A DNA stretch of 37,261 bases. Origin: an uncultured Candidatus Poseidoniales archaeon (GTDB lineage Archaea; Thermoplasmatota; Poseidoniia; Poseidoniales; Poseidoniaceae). Position 1 is the stretch's first letter, and every line of letters begins with the position of its first letter. Of the stretch, positions 1 to 8,746 are shown one piece after another. The notes under the pieces were generated by a model. It searched no databases, was not told the DNA's origin, and saw only the letters and a program-made list of their open reading frames with translations. The stretch spans positions 1 to 37,261 of the forward strand of contig CAJJCQ010000023.1 of the NCBI GenBank assembly GCA_905182725.1. Direction: 5' to 3'. A program made the position numbers and the translations under genes.

Positions 1-117
1 GTAGCACAACTTTTGTTTGCACCCGTCCCTCAGGTCAATATTGTAGAAACTTCAGTCGAAGACCTCGGCAAAACAGAACGTGGCCAAGGTGGCTTTGGTT
101 CAACCGGTCAATTTTGA
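1..117 (+). CDS. dut: dUTP diphosphatase (dUTPase), C-terminal fragment truncated by window edge
   Basis: Frame 1 from base 1 reads VAQLLFAPVPQVNIVETSVEDLGKTERGQGGFGSTGQF*, matching the dUTPase AQL.F.PV motif and the C-terminal RGxGGFGSTG motif. Absent from the ORF track because it lacks a start. Confidence 0.85.
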   Translation, partial: VAQLLFAPVPQVNIVETSVEDLGKTERGQGGFGSTGQF

Positions 118-157
118 CAAGGCATGAATTGATGCCATGTTGCGCCTTGGAGCAACC

Positions 158-811
158 ATGAGCGGAGAACGTAAAGTCGATGTCCGGCTCATGGGTTTGG
201 TCGACTACACTAAGGCCCTCGATTTGATGAGGGAACTCCAGAAGCAGAGAATCGATGAGGCCATCCCAGATACATTGTTGATTTTAGAACATCCGGAAAT
301 TGTCACAGTAGGCCCTCGTGCACGAAACGATGGAATCCAGCCCCCTGAAGATTATCTCACACACCCAGTGGACAGAGGTGGTGGTTTGACATGGCACGGT
401 CCAGGTCAATTAGTGGCCTATCCAATATTCAAATGGGATTTAGAGGGAGAAGTTTCGGTTGCCGCCATTATTTCGATTCTTGAAGAATGGATCATCAAAG
501 CCCTTGCAGTATGTGGGATTAAAGGCGTCAGAGATGAACGAATGCAAGGTGTCTGGGTCGATGATAAAAAAATCTCAAGCATTGGACTTTCGTTTTTGCG
601 ATGGACATCACGCCATGGCTTCACCATCAATTACGACACTCCGAAAGGAAGAGTAGAGATGCTTGCCGGTTGTGGCCTCGATAACGATACGACAACCTCA
701 CTTGCTCAACTCGGGCATACCATAGAACGTGACCAATTGCTTGTTGCGCTTCTCCAAACAATGGACGAATCGATTCTTCGAAGTCAAAACAAAGAGAAGA
801 GTTCGCTCTGA
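158..811 (+). CDS. lipB: Lipoyl(octanoyl) transferase LipB (ORF opens at 137; ATG at 158 also plausible)
   Basis: LILEHPEIVTVGPRAR, DRGGGLTWHGPGQLVAYPIF, KISSIGLSFLRWTSRHGFTINYD and GCGLDN are typical LipB motifs. Confidence 0.9.
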   Translation: MSGERKVDVRLMGLVDYTKALDLMRELQKQRIDEAIPDTLLILEHPEIVTVGPRARNDGIQPPEDYLTHPVDRGGGLTWHGPGQLVAYPIFKWDLEGEVSVAAIISILEEWIIKALAVCGIKGVRDERMQGVWVDDKKISSIGLSFLRWTSRHGFTINYDTPKGRVEMLAGCGLDNDTTTSLAQLGHTIERDQLLVALLQTMDESILRSQNKEKSSL

Positions 812-850
812 AGTTTTCACTCAAAACTATGAGTTACTTGAAAACAAGTG

Positions 851-858
851 CATAAAAG
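851..858 (+). promoter_or_regulatory. Candidate TATA box (CATAAAAG) for ubiX
   Basis: AT-rich octamer centred about 25 nt upstream of the ATG at 880, the spacing expected for an archaeal leaderless start. Confidence 0.4.
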
Positions 859-879
859 GTAGAAGCCCAACCAACAAGC

Positions 880-1452
880 ATGGGCGAAGTTGTTGTAGGA
901 ATCTCTGGGGCATCAGGAGCAGTATACGGTCAACGTTTGGTTCAAGTTCTTCGAGGGAAGGATATTCCAGTTCGGTTGGTCGTTACCAATGCTGGTGAAA
1001 TCACCTTGAAGCACGAATGCAATACAACCAAAGAAGAGTTGGCAGAATCAACAGGCGCACTTCTCGAAAACGACAAAAACATCGGTGCGAAGTCTGCATC
1101 GGGGTCTGCAAACATAGACGCAGTTGTTCTTTGTCCATGCTCAGGAACCACGCTTGGTAAGTTAGGTGCTGGAATCGGTGACAACTTGATTACTCGGTCT
1201 GCCATTGTTGCTTTGAAAGAGCGAAGAAAACTCATTATTGTCCCACGAGAAGCACCGTATGCCACAGTACATTTGGAAAACATGCTCAAACTTTCCCAGT
1301 GGGGTGCAATCGTTATTCCAGCATCACCTGGATTCTATAATCATCCAAAATCACTTGATGATATCGTAGACTTTGTCGTCGCACGAATCCTCGACCATAT
1401 CGGCATTGAACATACACTTGGCCAACGATGGACTGGTGAAGAAATCGAGTAA
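880..1452 (+). CDS. ubiX: UbiX/Pad1-family flavin prenyltransferase
   Basis: VVGISGASGAVYGQRL, CPCSGTTLGKLGAGIGDNLITRSAIVALKERRKLIIVPREAP and PASPGFYNHP are UbiX-family signatures. Confidence 0.9.
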   Translation: MGEVVVGISGASGAVYGQRLVQVLRGKDIPVRLVVTNAGEITLKHECNTTKEELAESTGALLENDKNIGAKSASGSANIDAVVLCPCSGTTLGKLGAGIGDNLITRSAIVALKERRKLIIVPREAPYATVHLENMLKLSQWGAIVIPASPGFYNHPKSLDDIVDFVVARILDHIGIEHTLGQRWTGEEIE

Positions 1453-1497
1453 GCAGCGTACCGCCGCATTCTTGAACCAAACCCCCCTAAGCGGTGC

Positions 1498-3306
1498 ATG
1501 GACGAATCAGCATTGTCAAAGCACTCCGTTGCTGAGCTCAAAGATATGCTACGCAGTCAAGGACTTCCAGTCAGCGGCAATAAATCACTCCTCATACAAC
1601 GCCTGGTTTCAACTGAGGCTTCAGCAGAGAAGGTTTGGGATGAGATAAATGATGCTCCAGCCATGAAAGAAACCGCATCCATGAAGAATTTGAGCCTGGA
1701 AGAGGAGGACTTTGAATCTCCTCTGACCTTCAAACAACGCATGTCAACAACGGTCTATGGCCCGTTGAATCTGGGTGGATTGGTCGCCATTGGATTGGCC
1801 CTCATTATGGTGACCGCCACTATTTTTGTCATACAGCCAGCATGGCTTGGCTTTGAGAGAGACTACGATTACGAATTAATTGACTTTGACCAAACGCAAG
1901 CTCGAAACTTTGCCCAAGACCTGGTCGATCTTGGACACCCAGACTGGGAAGGACGAATGAGTGGCTCAGATGAAGAAGCCAACACTTCGCAATACATCAG
2001 CGAGCGGTTTCAGGAAATGGGCTACGATGCTGAAATCAATGAGTTCCAAGTCCCAATGCATAGTATTGATTCAGAACCGAGTTTCAGACTCTGTGTCCGT
2101 GGTGCATTATCTCTTGCCTGCGAAGGTTTAATTTTTTCAGGAGATTCTCAAATTACACCCTTCCAACATCGAGTTGATTACGTCATCCAAGGATTCTCCG
2201 GCCAATCTGAATACATGTTTGATGAAGACATTACGGTAACCGACCTCGGCAATGGTACCGACGAAGCATTGTGGCAATCGGCAACCGGAACAATCGGTTA
2301 TGTCCGAGGTGACAGTTCGAAACTGGGCAACACGGAACTTTACAGTAATGCGGCCAGCAATGACCTTGCAGGACTGATCAGTGTCAACAAGAATTACAAC
2401 TGTGGTAAAATCGAAGGCAACGACTGCGTGCCGATTTTCAAAGGAACAAACTATGATGCTTTGGTTGAGGCAAACGGAGGCAGTATTCCAACCGATATAC
2501 CGTTCATCTCAATGTCGAAAGATGCGGGAGAAATCTTTGAAACAATGGTCATCAATTCAACAGGTGCCCCCGCTTCTATAGAACTTATTATTGATGTCAC
2601 CAACGACCAAGAACTGACCATCTATGTTCCATGCGGAACGATTCAAGGCCGAACTTCTGAATTGGTCATCGCTGGTGGACATCACGATACGGTCTATCAC
2701 GGCCAAGGTGCTGTTGACGATACCTCGGGGACTTCGAGTATCTTGGAGATGGCTCGGCAAATCGCTGAGGTGGTCAATGAAACTGGAACTCCTGAACGAA
2801 CGATTCGATTCTGCACCTGGGGTGGCGAGGAAGAAGGATTGTGGGGCAGTCGAGCGTATGTTGAACAGATGCAGAGTAGCCTAAGTGATAACCTTCGATT
2901 ATACATCAACCTCGATATGAACCACGTCGATGCTGATTTCTCCGAGAGAGGGAACTCTTTGCGACTGTTCACCAATAACGAAGATGACTACGGCCATATC
3001 GTTCGCATTACCGATCTTTACAAACAAGAGAGAAGTGAAATCGCAGATAAGTATGACATTCAATTCAGCCTGCTTGATGGAGCCCAAGGTGACGAAAATC
3101 AAATGCCATGCAATTCCGACCATTGTCCGTTTGTCTATGACCTCAACGGCAAGAATGGCCGTGCTGTGGTCTGCTACGGCAGCGGTAGTTGGGAATACCA
3201 TACCTATCTTGACTCAATGGACAGATTCAATGAAGAATCCTTAGCCATATCCACAACCGTTTATGGAACCTACATGAGATTGCTTGCGTATGACCTGAGT
3301 GTTTGA
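1498..3306 (+). CDS. Membrane-anchored M28-family metallopeptidase with N-terminal SAP-like domain
   Basis: N-terminus LSKHSVAELKDMLRSQGLPVSGNKSLLIQRLV is SAP-like; TM segment LGGLVAIGLALIMVTATIFVI; M28 metal-site motifs GGHHDTVYHGQGAVDDTSGTSSILEMAR and WGGEEEGLWGSRAYVEQ, NSDHCPF. Confidence 0.85.
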   Translation: MDESALSKHSVAELKDMLRSQGLPVSGNKSLLIQRLVSTEASAEKVWDEINDAPAMKETASMKNLSLEEEDFESPLTFKQRMSTTVYGPLNLGGLVAIGLALIMVTATIFVIQPAWLGFERDYDYELIDFDQTQARNFAQDLVDLGHPDWEGRMSGSDEEANTSQYISERFQEMGYDAEINEFQVPMHSIDSEPSFRLCVRGALSLACEGLIFSGDSQITPFQHRVDYVIQGFSGQSEYMFDEDITVTDLGNGTDEALWQSATGTIGYVRGDSSKLGNTELYSNAASNDLAGLISVNKNYNCGKIEGNDCVPIFKGTNYDALVEANGGSIPTDIPFISMSKDAGEIFETMVINSTGAPASIELIIDVTNDQELTIYVPCGTIQGRTSELVIAGGHHDTVYHGQGAVDDTSGTSSILEMARQIAEVVNETGTPERTIRFCTWGGEEEGLWGSRAYVEQMQSSLSDNLRLYINLDMNHVDADFSERGNSLRLFTNNEDDYGHIVRITDLYKQERSEIADKYDIQFSLLDGAQGDENQMPCNSDHCPFVYDLNGKNGRAVVCYGSGSWEYHTYLDSMDRFNEESLAISTTVYGTYMRLLAYDLSV

Positions 3307-3345
3307 GTGCAAGAGTTTCAATAACTGAAGTCGGTGGGTTGTAAC

Positions 3346-3633
3346 ATGGTAGCTCCAAGTGCATGGGCATCTCACATCCTTGTGACTTCAAAGTCAGAAG
3401 CCGTTCAAATCAAGGATAAGGTTGAGAAATTGAAAGATTTTCAAAAACTTGCTCGCAAAAAGAGTACCTGCCCTTCAAGCCAAAAAGGTGGAGACCTCGG
3501 TTGGTTTCGTAAAGGCCAGATGGTTCGTGAATTCGAGGAAGCAGTATGGTCAATGCCTGTTGCTTCAGTATCTGAACCAGTCAAAACTCAATTTGGATAC
3601 CATTTGATTTGGGTCCATGAGCGCGACGAATAG
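3346..3633 (+). CDS. Parvulin-type peptidyl-prolyl cis-trans isomerase
   Basis: ASHILVTSKSEA, FQKLARKKSTCPSSQKGGDLGWFRKGQMVREFEEAVWSMPV, VKTQFGYHLIWV: rotamase/PpiC pattern. Start chosen at internal ATG 3346. Confidence 0.9.
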   Translation: MVAPSAWASHILVTSKSEAVQIKDKVEKLKDFQKLARKKSTCPSSQKGGDLGWFRKGQMVREFEEAVWSMPVASVSEPVKTQFGYHLIWVHERDE

Positions 3634-3641
3634 GTGATTCA

Positions 3642-4004
3642 ATGACGATTCGAGTTGCTTTAGAATCCTATACAGTGATGGCTAAACATGGCTATTATTC
3701 ACATGAGCATGAACACGACCAACCGTTCGTATACAGCGTCTGGGCAACCCTTGGAAATTCACAGATCGAAGAAAAACTCGATCAAACATTGAATTATGCC
3801 GATATCCAAATTGCCATTGACAAAGTGATGTTACAATCGGAAAAGCCAATTCTACTCATGGAAACAATGGCCCAAAAGGTCGTCGATGAACTCTGTGTCA
3901 AGTCCCAAGTCCAAACATTACATGTTCGCATCGAAAAGCCAGAAGCCCCTCTCCCGCACCCAGGTGGCTTGGCTGTTGTTGAACTGGAATGGACTCGGAA
4001 CTGA
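3642..4004 (+). CDS. folB: Dihydroneopterin aldolase (FolB family)
   Basis: RVALESYTVMAKHGYYSHEHEHDQPFVYSV, LNYADIQIAIDKVM, LLMETMAQKVVDEL and VRIEKPEAPLPHPGGLAVVELEW. Confidence 0.85.
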   Translation: MTIRVALESYTVMAKHGYYSHEHEHDQPFVYSVWATLGNSQIEEKLDQTLNYADIQIAIDKVMLQSEKPILLMETMAQKVVDELCVKSQVQTLHVRIEKPEAPLPHPGGLAVVELEWTRN

Positions 4005-4040
4005 GCGAGGCTTGAAACCCAGCAACATCCACGACATGCT

Positions 4041-4571
4041 ATGGCCGATGAAGTCCAGCGTGTCTATGTTGCTTCAGTCGTTGAAGAAGGTGGCAATTCA
4101 TTAGCACTTGGATGCTTTTCAAGTGAAGAAACGGCGTGGCAAGTCTTACGTACTTTTCTCAAAAAGAGTGACCAAATGTTACTCATCTCTTCGACCGTTG
4201 TTGTATGGGACATCGATGTCATCGGCGAAAATGGAGTAAATGTACTTTCAACAATGGAATGTAAAGATTGCCCGGTTTGTGGTCGCCGAACCTTCTGGAT
4301 GGATTTAGATAACTTCTCAGCACTCTGCCACGGTGATGCTTGTGCGGCTTGGGTTGAAGAAAGTACACTCGAACCTGGTGTCATTGATTGCGGATGGCCA
4401 CCAATTCGATTCTTGAAGCAAGTACAGAATATAGATGAAGCTTTTAGTGAATTGTTCAAACTTGGCGACCAAATGAAAGCGATTTCAAAGGTTGATTCGC
4501 TCGGAGAAAAAGAACCTCAAGAGATGCTTGATGAATTTAGAAGGAAATCTGCCCTCGGATCAAAGGACTGA
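4041..4571 (+). CDS. Uncharacterised protein with a zinc-ribbon-like motif
   Basis: Uninterrupted ORF containing CPVCGRRTFWMDLDNFSALCHGDAC; no family recognised. Confidence 0.65.
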   Translation: MADEVQRVYVASVVEEGGNSLALGCFSSEETAWQVLRTFLKKSDQMLLISSTVVVWDIDVIGENGVNVLSTMECKDCPVCGRRTFWMDLDNFSALCHGDACAAWVEESTLEPGVIDCGWPPIRFLKQVQNIDEAFSELFKLGDQMKAISKVDSLGEKEPQEMLDEFRRKSALGSKD

Positions 4572-4841
4572 ACGAAGAACGATTGGTCCAATAAAACTGA
4601 AGGCAAATAATCCAAGGAAAACAAACATCCAAATTCGCATCTGCTTTTGGTTTCTCTCATCACGAATGTTCTTATCGATACAAGCTTGGTCCTTACAGAC
4701 ACGTGGTTCTGATGACAATTTAATTGGAGTAAAACAAATTCGACAATGCTTGTGAGGTTGTACTTTACCCGTGGAAAGAGAGTTCCGTGCTTTATTTCCC
4801 ATTTTGGCGAGGTTTTCCTTTACTTTATTTGTATCTACCAT
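4560..4841 (-). CDS. Small zinc-ribbon membrane protein, DUF2116-like
   Basis: HCRICFTPIKLSSEPRVCKDQAC followed by C-terminal TM IWMFVFLGLFAFSFIGPIVL. Overlaps the convergent ORF end by 12 bp. Confidence 0.6.
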   Translation of the reverse strand: MVDTNKVKENLAKMGNKARNSLSTGKVQPHKHCRICFTPIKLSSEPRVCKDQACIDKNIRDERNQKQMRIWMFVFLGLFAFSFIGPIVLRSVL

Positions 4842-4850
4842 AATTCCACC

Positions 4851-5555
4851 TCATTGAATGAGTGTTCCTTCGAACGATTTTCCGTCCAATGCTTCTTCCA
4901 AGAGTAGCATGTTGCGCCCATCAAGGACTGCAAGAGTAATGGCGGCTTTTTTAGCCCACCCAACCGCAATCGGGTCGATGACTGCAGATGCACCTGGTGC
5001 AAGCGGTTCATCGATACCAGTAATTTCTGCAAGTTGGTCAAACGTCATCGAACTGAACGATTGGGCATCCTCATGTTCGCGAGGGTCTTTGTCGAAAACA
5101 TGGCTGACATTCGTGGCAATAATACAATGTCCAGCTCCAGCATCACGAGCAAAAGCGACGGCTACTGCATCGGTTGTATGGCCGGGTGTTGTCCCACCCA
5201 TGATGACCAAATGATGCTTGGCAAGAAGTTCTGCAGCCTGTTCAGTGGTCGTGGGAATAACAGGAGCAACATCGATACCGATGTCCAAAAGAATTTGTTG
5301 AATAATGGTGGCATTGAGACGAGTTGCTGCAATCCCAACCTCATCAAGACGGTAACTGTCACTTATCATGGTCTTGGCCAGTTCGATTCCTTCGCGAGCA
5401 GGAAGACCACCCCCCACAACAATTCCAAGGTGCCGACCATTACCTTCGATATGCACCGCAAGTTGTCGGATTTGTCCAAACCACGCTGTACGTTGTTCAG
5501 ACTCTTCAGGGCGCAGGAGGCTACCTCCCAAAGCAACGACTTGACGACGGGTCAT
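4851..5555 (-). CDS. pyrH: Archaeal-type UMP kinase (amino-acid-kinase family)
   Basis: VVALGGSLLRPEE, GIVVGGGLPAREGIELAK, LNATIIQQIL, MGGTTPGHTTDAVAVAFARDAGA, ATNVSHVFDKDPREH. Start trimmed from 5657 to ATG at 5555. Confidence 0.85.
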   Translation of the reverse strand: MTRRQVVALGGSLLRPEESEQRTAWFGQIRQLAVHIEGNGRHLGIVVGGGLPAREGIELAKTMISDSYRLDEVGIAATRLNATIIQQILLDIGIDVAPVIPTTTEQAAELLAKHHLVIMGGTTPGHTTDAVAVAFARDAGAGHCIIATNVSHVFDKDPREHEDAQSFSSMTFDQLAEITGIDEPLAPGASAVIDPIAVGWAKKAAITLAVLDGRNMLLLEEALDGKSFEGTLIQ

Positions 5556-5707
5556 CAAACACTCCTTACGCGTCCATACTTTGAGACTATCCCCCTTGAC
5601 CACAGAGTTACGGTCATCAATCGAGTTAAAATGTGAAAGGAAACGATTGAACTGCATAAGAGAGTTGAAGACCCCTCAACCATGCCATTGAAATGAGGCC
5701 CACTCCT

Positions 5708-6955
5708 ATGTCAGATGATGCTGTTCTCGCAACGCGACGACTTCGTCTGAAAATCGCTCTCGAAGATTTGAGAGAAATGAAAGGATTTGGAACTGAATTG
5801 GTCACTATTATCATCCCACCGGACCGACAAGTTTCCGATGCCCGTTCCTTGCTTCAAAACGAACACGGGCAGGCTGCGAACATCAAATCCAAAGGAACAC
5901 GGAAAAATGTTCAAGGCGCTATTGAATCCGCTCTGTCCACACTTTCTAAATACAAAAATGCTGGAGAACATGGCATTGCACTTTTTGTTGGTTCAATCAT
6001 TATTGGAAACAACAAGAACCGAATGATAAATGTCGTTGTTGAAGAACCGCCACAACCGTTGATTTCATTCAGATATCGGTGCGATTCAGTGTTTGAGTTG
6101 ACGCAACTCGAAGACATGCTGGTCGATAAAAAGTCATACGGCTTGTTTGTCATCGACCGTTCCGAAGCAGCATTTGGTATTGCATCCGGAAAGAGAATTC
6201 ACGTTCAAGAGCACTTAGTGTCCAATATTATGGGCAAACACCGACAAGGTGGTCAATCCGCTCAACGTTTCGAACGGTTAATTGAAGAAGCTGCGCACAA
6301 TTTCTTCAAGAGAGCATCAGAACATGCTTCGTCATACTGGCTGCCAAATATAGAGAACATCCAGGCAATTATCGTCGGTGGCCCAGGCGCTACAAAAGAT
6401 TTCGTTGTCAAAAATGATTATTTCCACCACGAAATCGTCAAGAAGATCGCCAAAACTACTTTTGACGTAGGTTACTCAAACGACAGCGGGGTTCGTGAAT
6501 TAGTCGAGAATGCTGGAGCCATGATGGGCGAAATTGAACTTGATGCAGAACGCCAAGTCATGAATGCCTTCCTAAGTGAACTCGTCAAACCTGCACCAAA
6601 AGCAACGTACGGTGAAAAGATGATACGTGAAGCACTTGAACAAGGCGCTGTTGGGCGTTTATTGGTATCCGAAGGCCTGCGAAAGAATTCGATTACTTTG
6701 GAGTGTGGTTCGTGTAACCACGAATGGACTGCAAGCGTTGGTCGTATGGAAGCATTACCGAACTGTCCTTCATGTGATGCATCAGGCGACGCTGCAAAAG
6801 AATTGAAGAACGTTTCACTTATTGATGAACTCGGAGTCTTAGCGGCTAAAAGCAACACTGAGATTGTCTATATATCAGTAGATACCGAAGAAGGTTCACA
6901 ATTGCTCCTTGGATTTGGAGGGCTTGCTGGCATCTGCCGCTATCCCATGATGTGA
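5708..6955 (+). CDS. prf1: Peptide chain release factor aRF1 (ORF opens at 5693)
   Basis: NIKS motif in ANIKSKGTRKNVQGAIESAL, GGQ motif in MGKHRQGGQSAQRFERLIEEAAHNFFKR, C-terminal CGSC...CPSC pairs. Confidence 0.95.
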   Translation: MSDDAVLATRRLRLKIALEDLREMKGFGTELVTIIIPPDRQVSDARSLLQNEHGQAANIKSKGTRKNVQGAIESALSTLSKYKNAGEHGIALFVGSIIIGNNKNRMINVVVEEPPQPLISFRYRCDSVFELTQLEDMLVDKKSYGLFVIDRSEAAFGIASGKRIHVQEHLVSNIMGKHRQGGQSAQRFERLIEEAAHNFFKRASEHASSYWLPNIENIQAIIVGGPGATKDFVVKNDYFHHEIVKKIAKTTFDVGYSNDSGVRELVENAGAMMGEIELDAERQVMNAFLSELVKPAPKATYGEKMIREALEQGAVGRLLVSEGLRKNSITLECGSCNHEWTASVGRMEALPNCPSCDASGDAAKELKNVSLIDELGVLAAKSNTEIVYISVDTEEGSQLLLGFGGLAGICRYPMM

Positions 6956-6964
6956 GGTGTTTCC

Positions 6965-8746
6965 ATGCAAATGCTCAGAACCGTCCTTGAACCTCTTCTT
7001 GAAACTGCACTGCAAAGCATCGGTGTCACTTCACAACACTGGCGAAGCATGCTCGTTCGCTCGAGAGAACACGCACAAGGCGATCTCTCGTTACCTTGTT
7101 TTCCATTTGCAAAGCAACTCGGGAACTCCCCGGTAGAAATCGCAGAAAAACTTGCCGAAGCACTCTCGAGCAATCCTGCTCTTGGAGAAGTCAATGCCGT
7201 AGCAGGTTATCTCAACATCAAAGCAGACCCGCATTGGCTCGCAAATCAAGTGATGGATAATGGCGTTCGAATTGGTGACGCATACGGCAAAAAACCTGCA
7301 GTTGAACAACAAATTCTCATTGAACACACTTCAGCCAACCCAAACGGACCGTTCCACGTCGGACGTGCACGCAACGCCATATTAGGTGATACACTGGTTC
7401 GTTTACATCGCCTCCACGGCAATAATGTTCGTGCAGAATACTATGTTGATGACATGGGGAAGCAAGTGGGTGTGTTAGCCTGGGCACTGGCAAATCTTTC
7501 CGCTGAAGAAGTGGAACAAACACTTGACCAAAGAGACCCAGTCAATCCAAAATGGCAAGGGAAAGCTGACCATGAACGGGTTCGATGGTACCAAGCAGCA
7601 CAATCAATACGAGAAAACCGTTCAGATAAAGAAGAAATTGAAATCGAAATCGGACGAATGGTTCACGCCAGCGAACACGGTGATGAAGCGGTCTTGCAAG
7701 CATTCCAAGACGCATACCAACCGGTATTGGATGGCATGCTCTCTACCTTACAACGGCTTGGAATTGCCTTTGATACCTTTACCAAAGAGTCGATGTTTGT
7801 CACCAATGGTGATGTTGCCAAATTGATGGAGAAATTCAAGACCTTTGAGATTCATGGAGTTGCTGATAACGGTGCTGAATATTTGGATTTGGGCGCACGG
7901 GGCTTGAAAGGTAAAACCGAATTTTTCTTCCGCAGAGGCGATGGCTCTTCTTTGTATGCGACCAGAGATATCGCCTACCACATCTGGAAATGGAATCAAT
8001 GTGACCAACTGATCAATGTGCTTGGTGAAGACCACAAACTACAGGCAAAGCAAGTCGGTATGACTTTGACCGAATTAGGTCAAAAGACTCCTGATGTGTT
8101 GTTTTATTCCTTTATCAAATTGCCAGAAGGGAAAATGTCAACCCGAAAGGGTAATGTCGTCTATATGGATGATTTACTGGAAGAGGCTCAAGCACAAGCA
8201 GCAGCAGTTGTTCGTGAACTCCACCCCGACTACTCTGAGGAACTGGTCACTTCCATCTCCGAGGCTGCTGGCACCTCAGCTGTTCGATTTAACATCATAA
8301 AAGTCAGTCCTGACAAGGGATTTACCTTCCGTTGGGAAGAAGCATTAGCATTCGAAGGTGGCTCTGCGCCTTTCGTCATGTATAGTCATGCAAGAGCATG
8401 TTCTATAGTGAGAAAGTGTCAAAAAGCAGGCATTGACATCGAAGCGAATATTTCAAACAAAGATATTCCGGTTCCATCACAGATGCCAAAGGGCATGATT
8501 GAGTTGCTACGGACCATTTGTGTTCACTCAGATGTGTTATCAAAGGCAGTCAATGACCGTCGCCCGCATCTCTTTGCAAACCAATTACTACAATTAGCAA
8601 CCTCGTTCAACAGTTTCTATCGAGATTGTATGATTCTCAAAGATGGAGAACTCAATGTATTCAATTTACAACTCTCAGAAATTGCCCGTAACCTCATGCG
8701 AACCAGCATGGAAGGTTTGGGTATTGTTCCAATCGAACAAATGTGA
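6965..8746 (+). CDS. argS: Arginyl-tRNA synthetase
   Basis: HIGH-like IEHTSANPNGPFHVGRARNAILGDTLVRLHR, YYVDDMGKQ, and KMSTRKGNVVYMDDLL. Confidence 0.97.
   Translation: MQMLRTVLEPLLETALQSIGVTSQHWRSMLVRSREHAQGDLSLPCFPFAKQLGNSPVEIAEKLAEALSSNPALGEVNAVAGYLNIKADPHWLANQVMDNGVRIGDAYGKKPAVEQQILIEHTSANPNGPFHVGRARNAILGDTLVRLHRLHGNNVRAEYYVDDMGKQVGVLAWALANLSAEEVEQTLDQRDPVNPKWQGKADHERVRWYQAAQSIRENRSDKEEIEIEIGRMVHASEHGDEAVLQAFQDAYQPVLDGMLSTLQRLGIAFDTFTKESMFVTNGDVAKLMEKFKTFEIHGVADNGAEYLDLGARGLKGKTEFFFRRGDGSSLYATRDIAYHIWKWNQCDQLINVLGEDHKLQAKQVGMTLTELGQKTPDVLFYSFIKLPEGKMSTRKGNVVYMDDLLEEAQAQAAAVVRELHPDYSEELVTSISEAAGTSAVRFNIIKVSPDKGFTFRWEEALAFEGGSAPFVMYSHARACSIVRKCQKAGIDIEANISNKDIPVPSQMPKGMIELLRTICVHSDVLSKAVNDRRPHLFANQLLQLATSFNSFYRDCMILKDGELNVFNLQLSEIARNLMRTSMEGLGIVPIEQM

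Noticed and set aside
4064-4459. 131-aa minus-strand ORF opposite the zinc-ribbon ORF 4041-4571
   Set aside because: The plus frame has a CPVCG...CHGDAC motif and fits the co-directional gene run; the minus frame has none.
5034-5636. 200-aa plus-strand ORF antisense to pyrH
   Set aside because: No recognisable motifs; fully covered by a confident UMP kinase on the minus strand.
6472-6858. 128-aa minus-strand ORF inside prf1
   Set aside because: Shadow ORF opposite a well supported aRF1.
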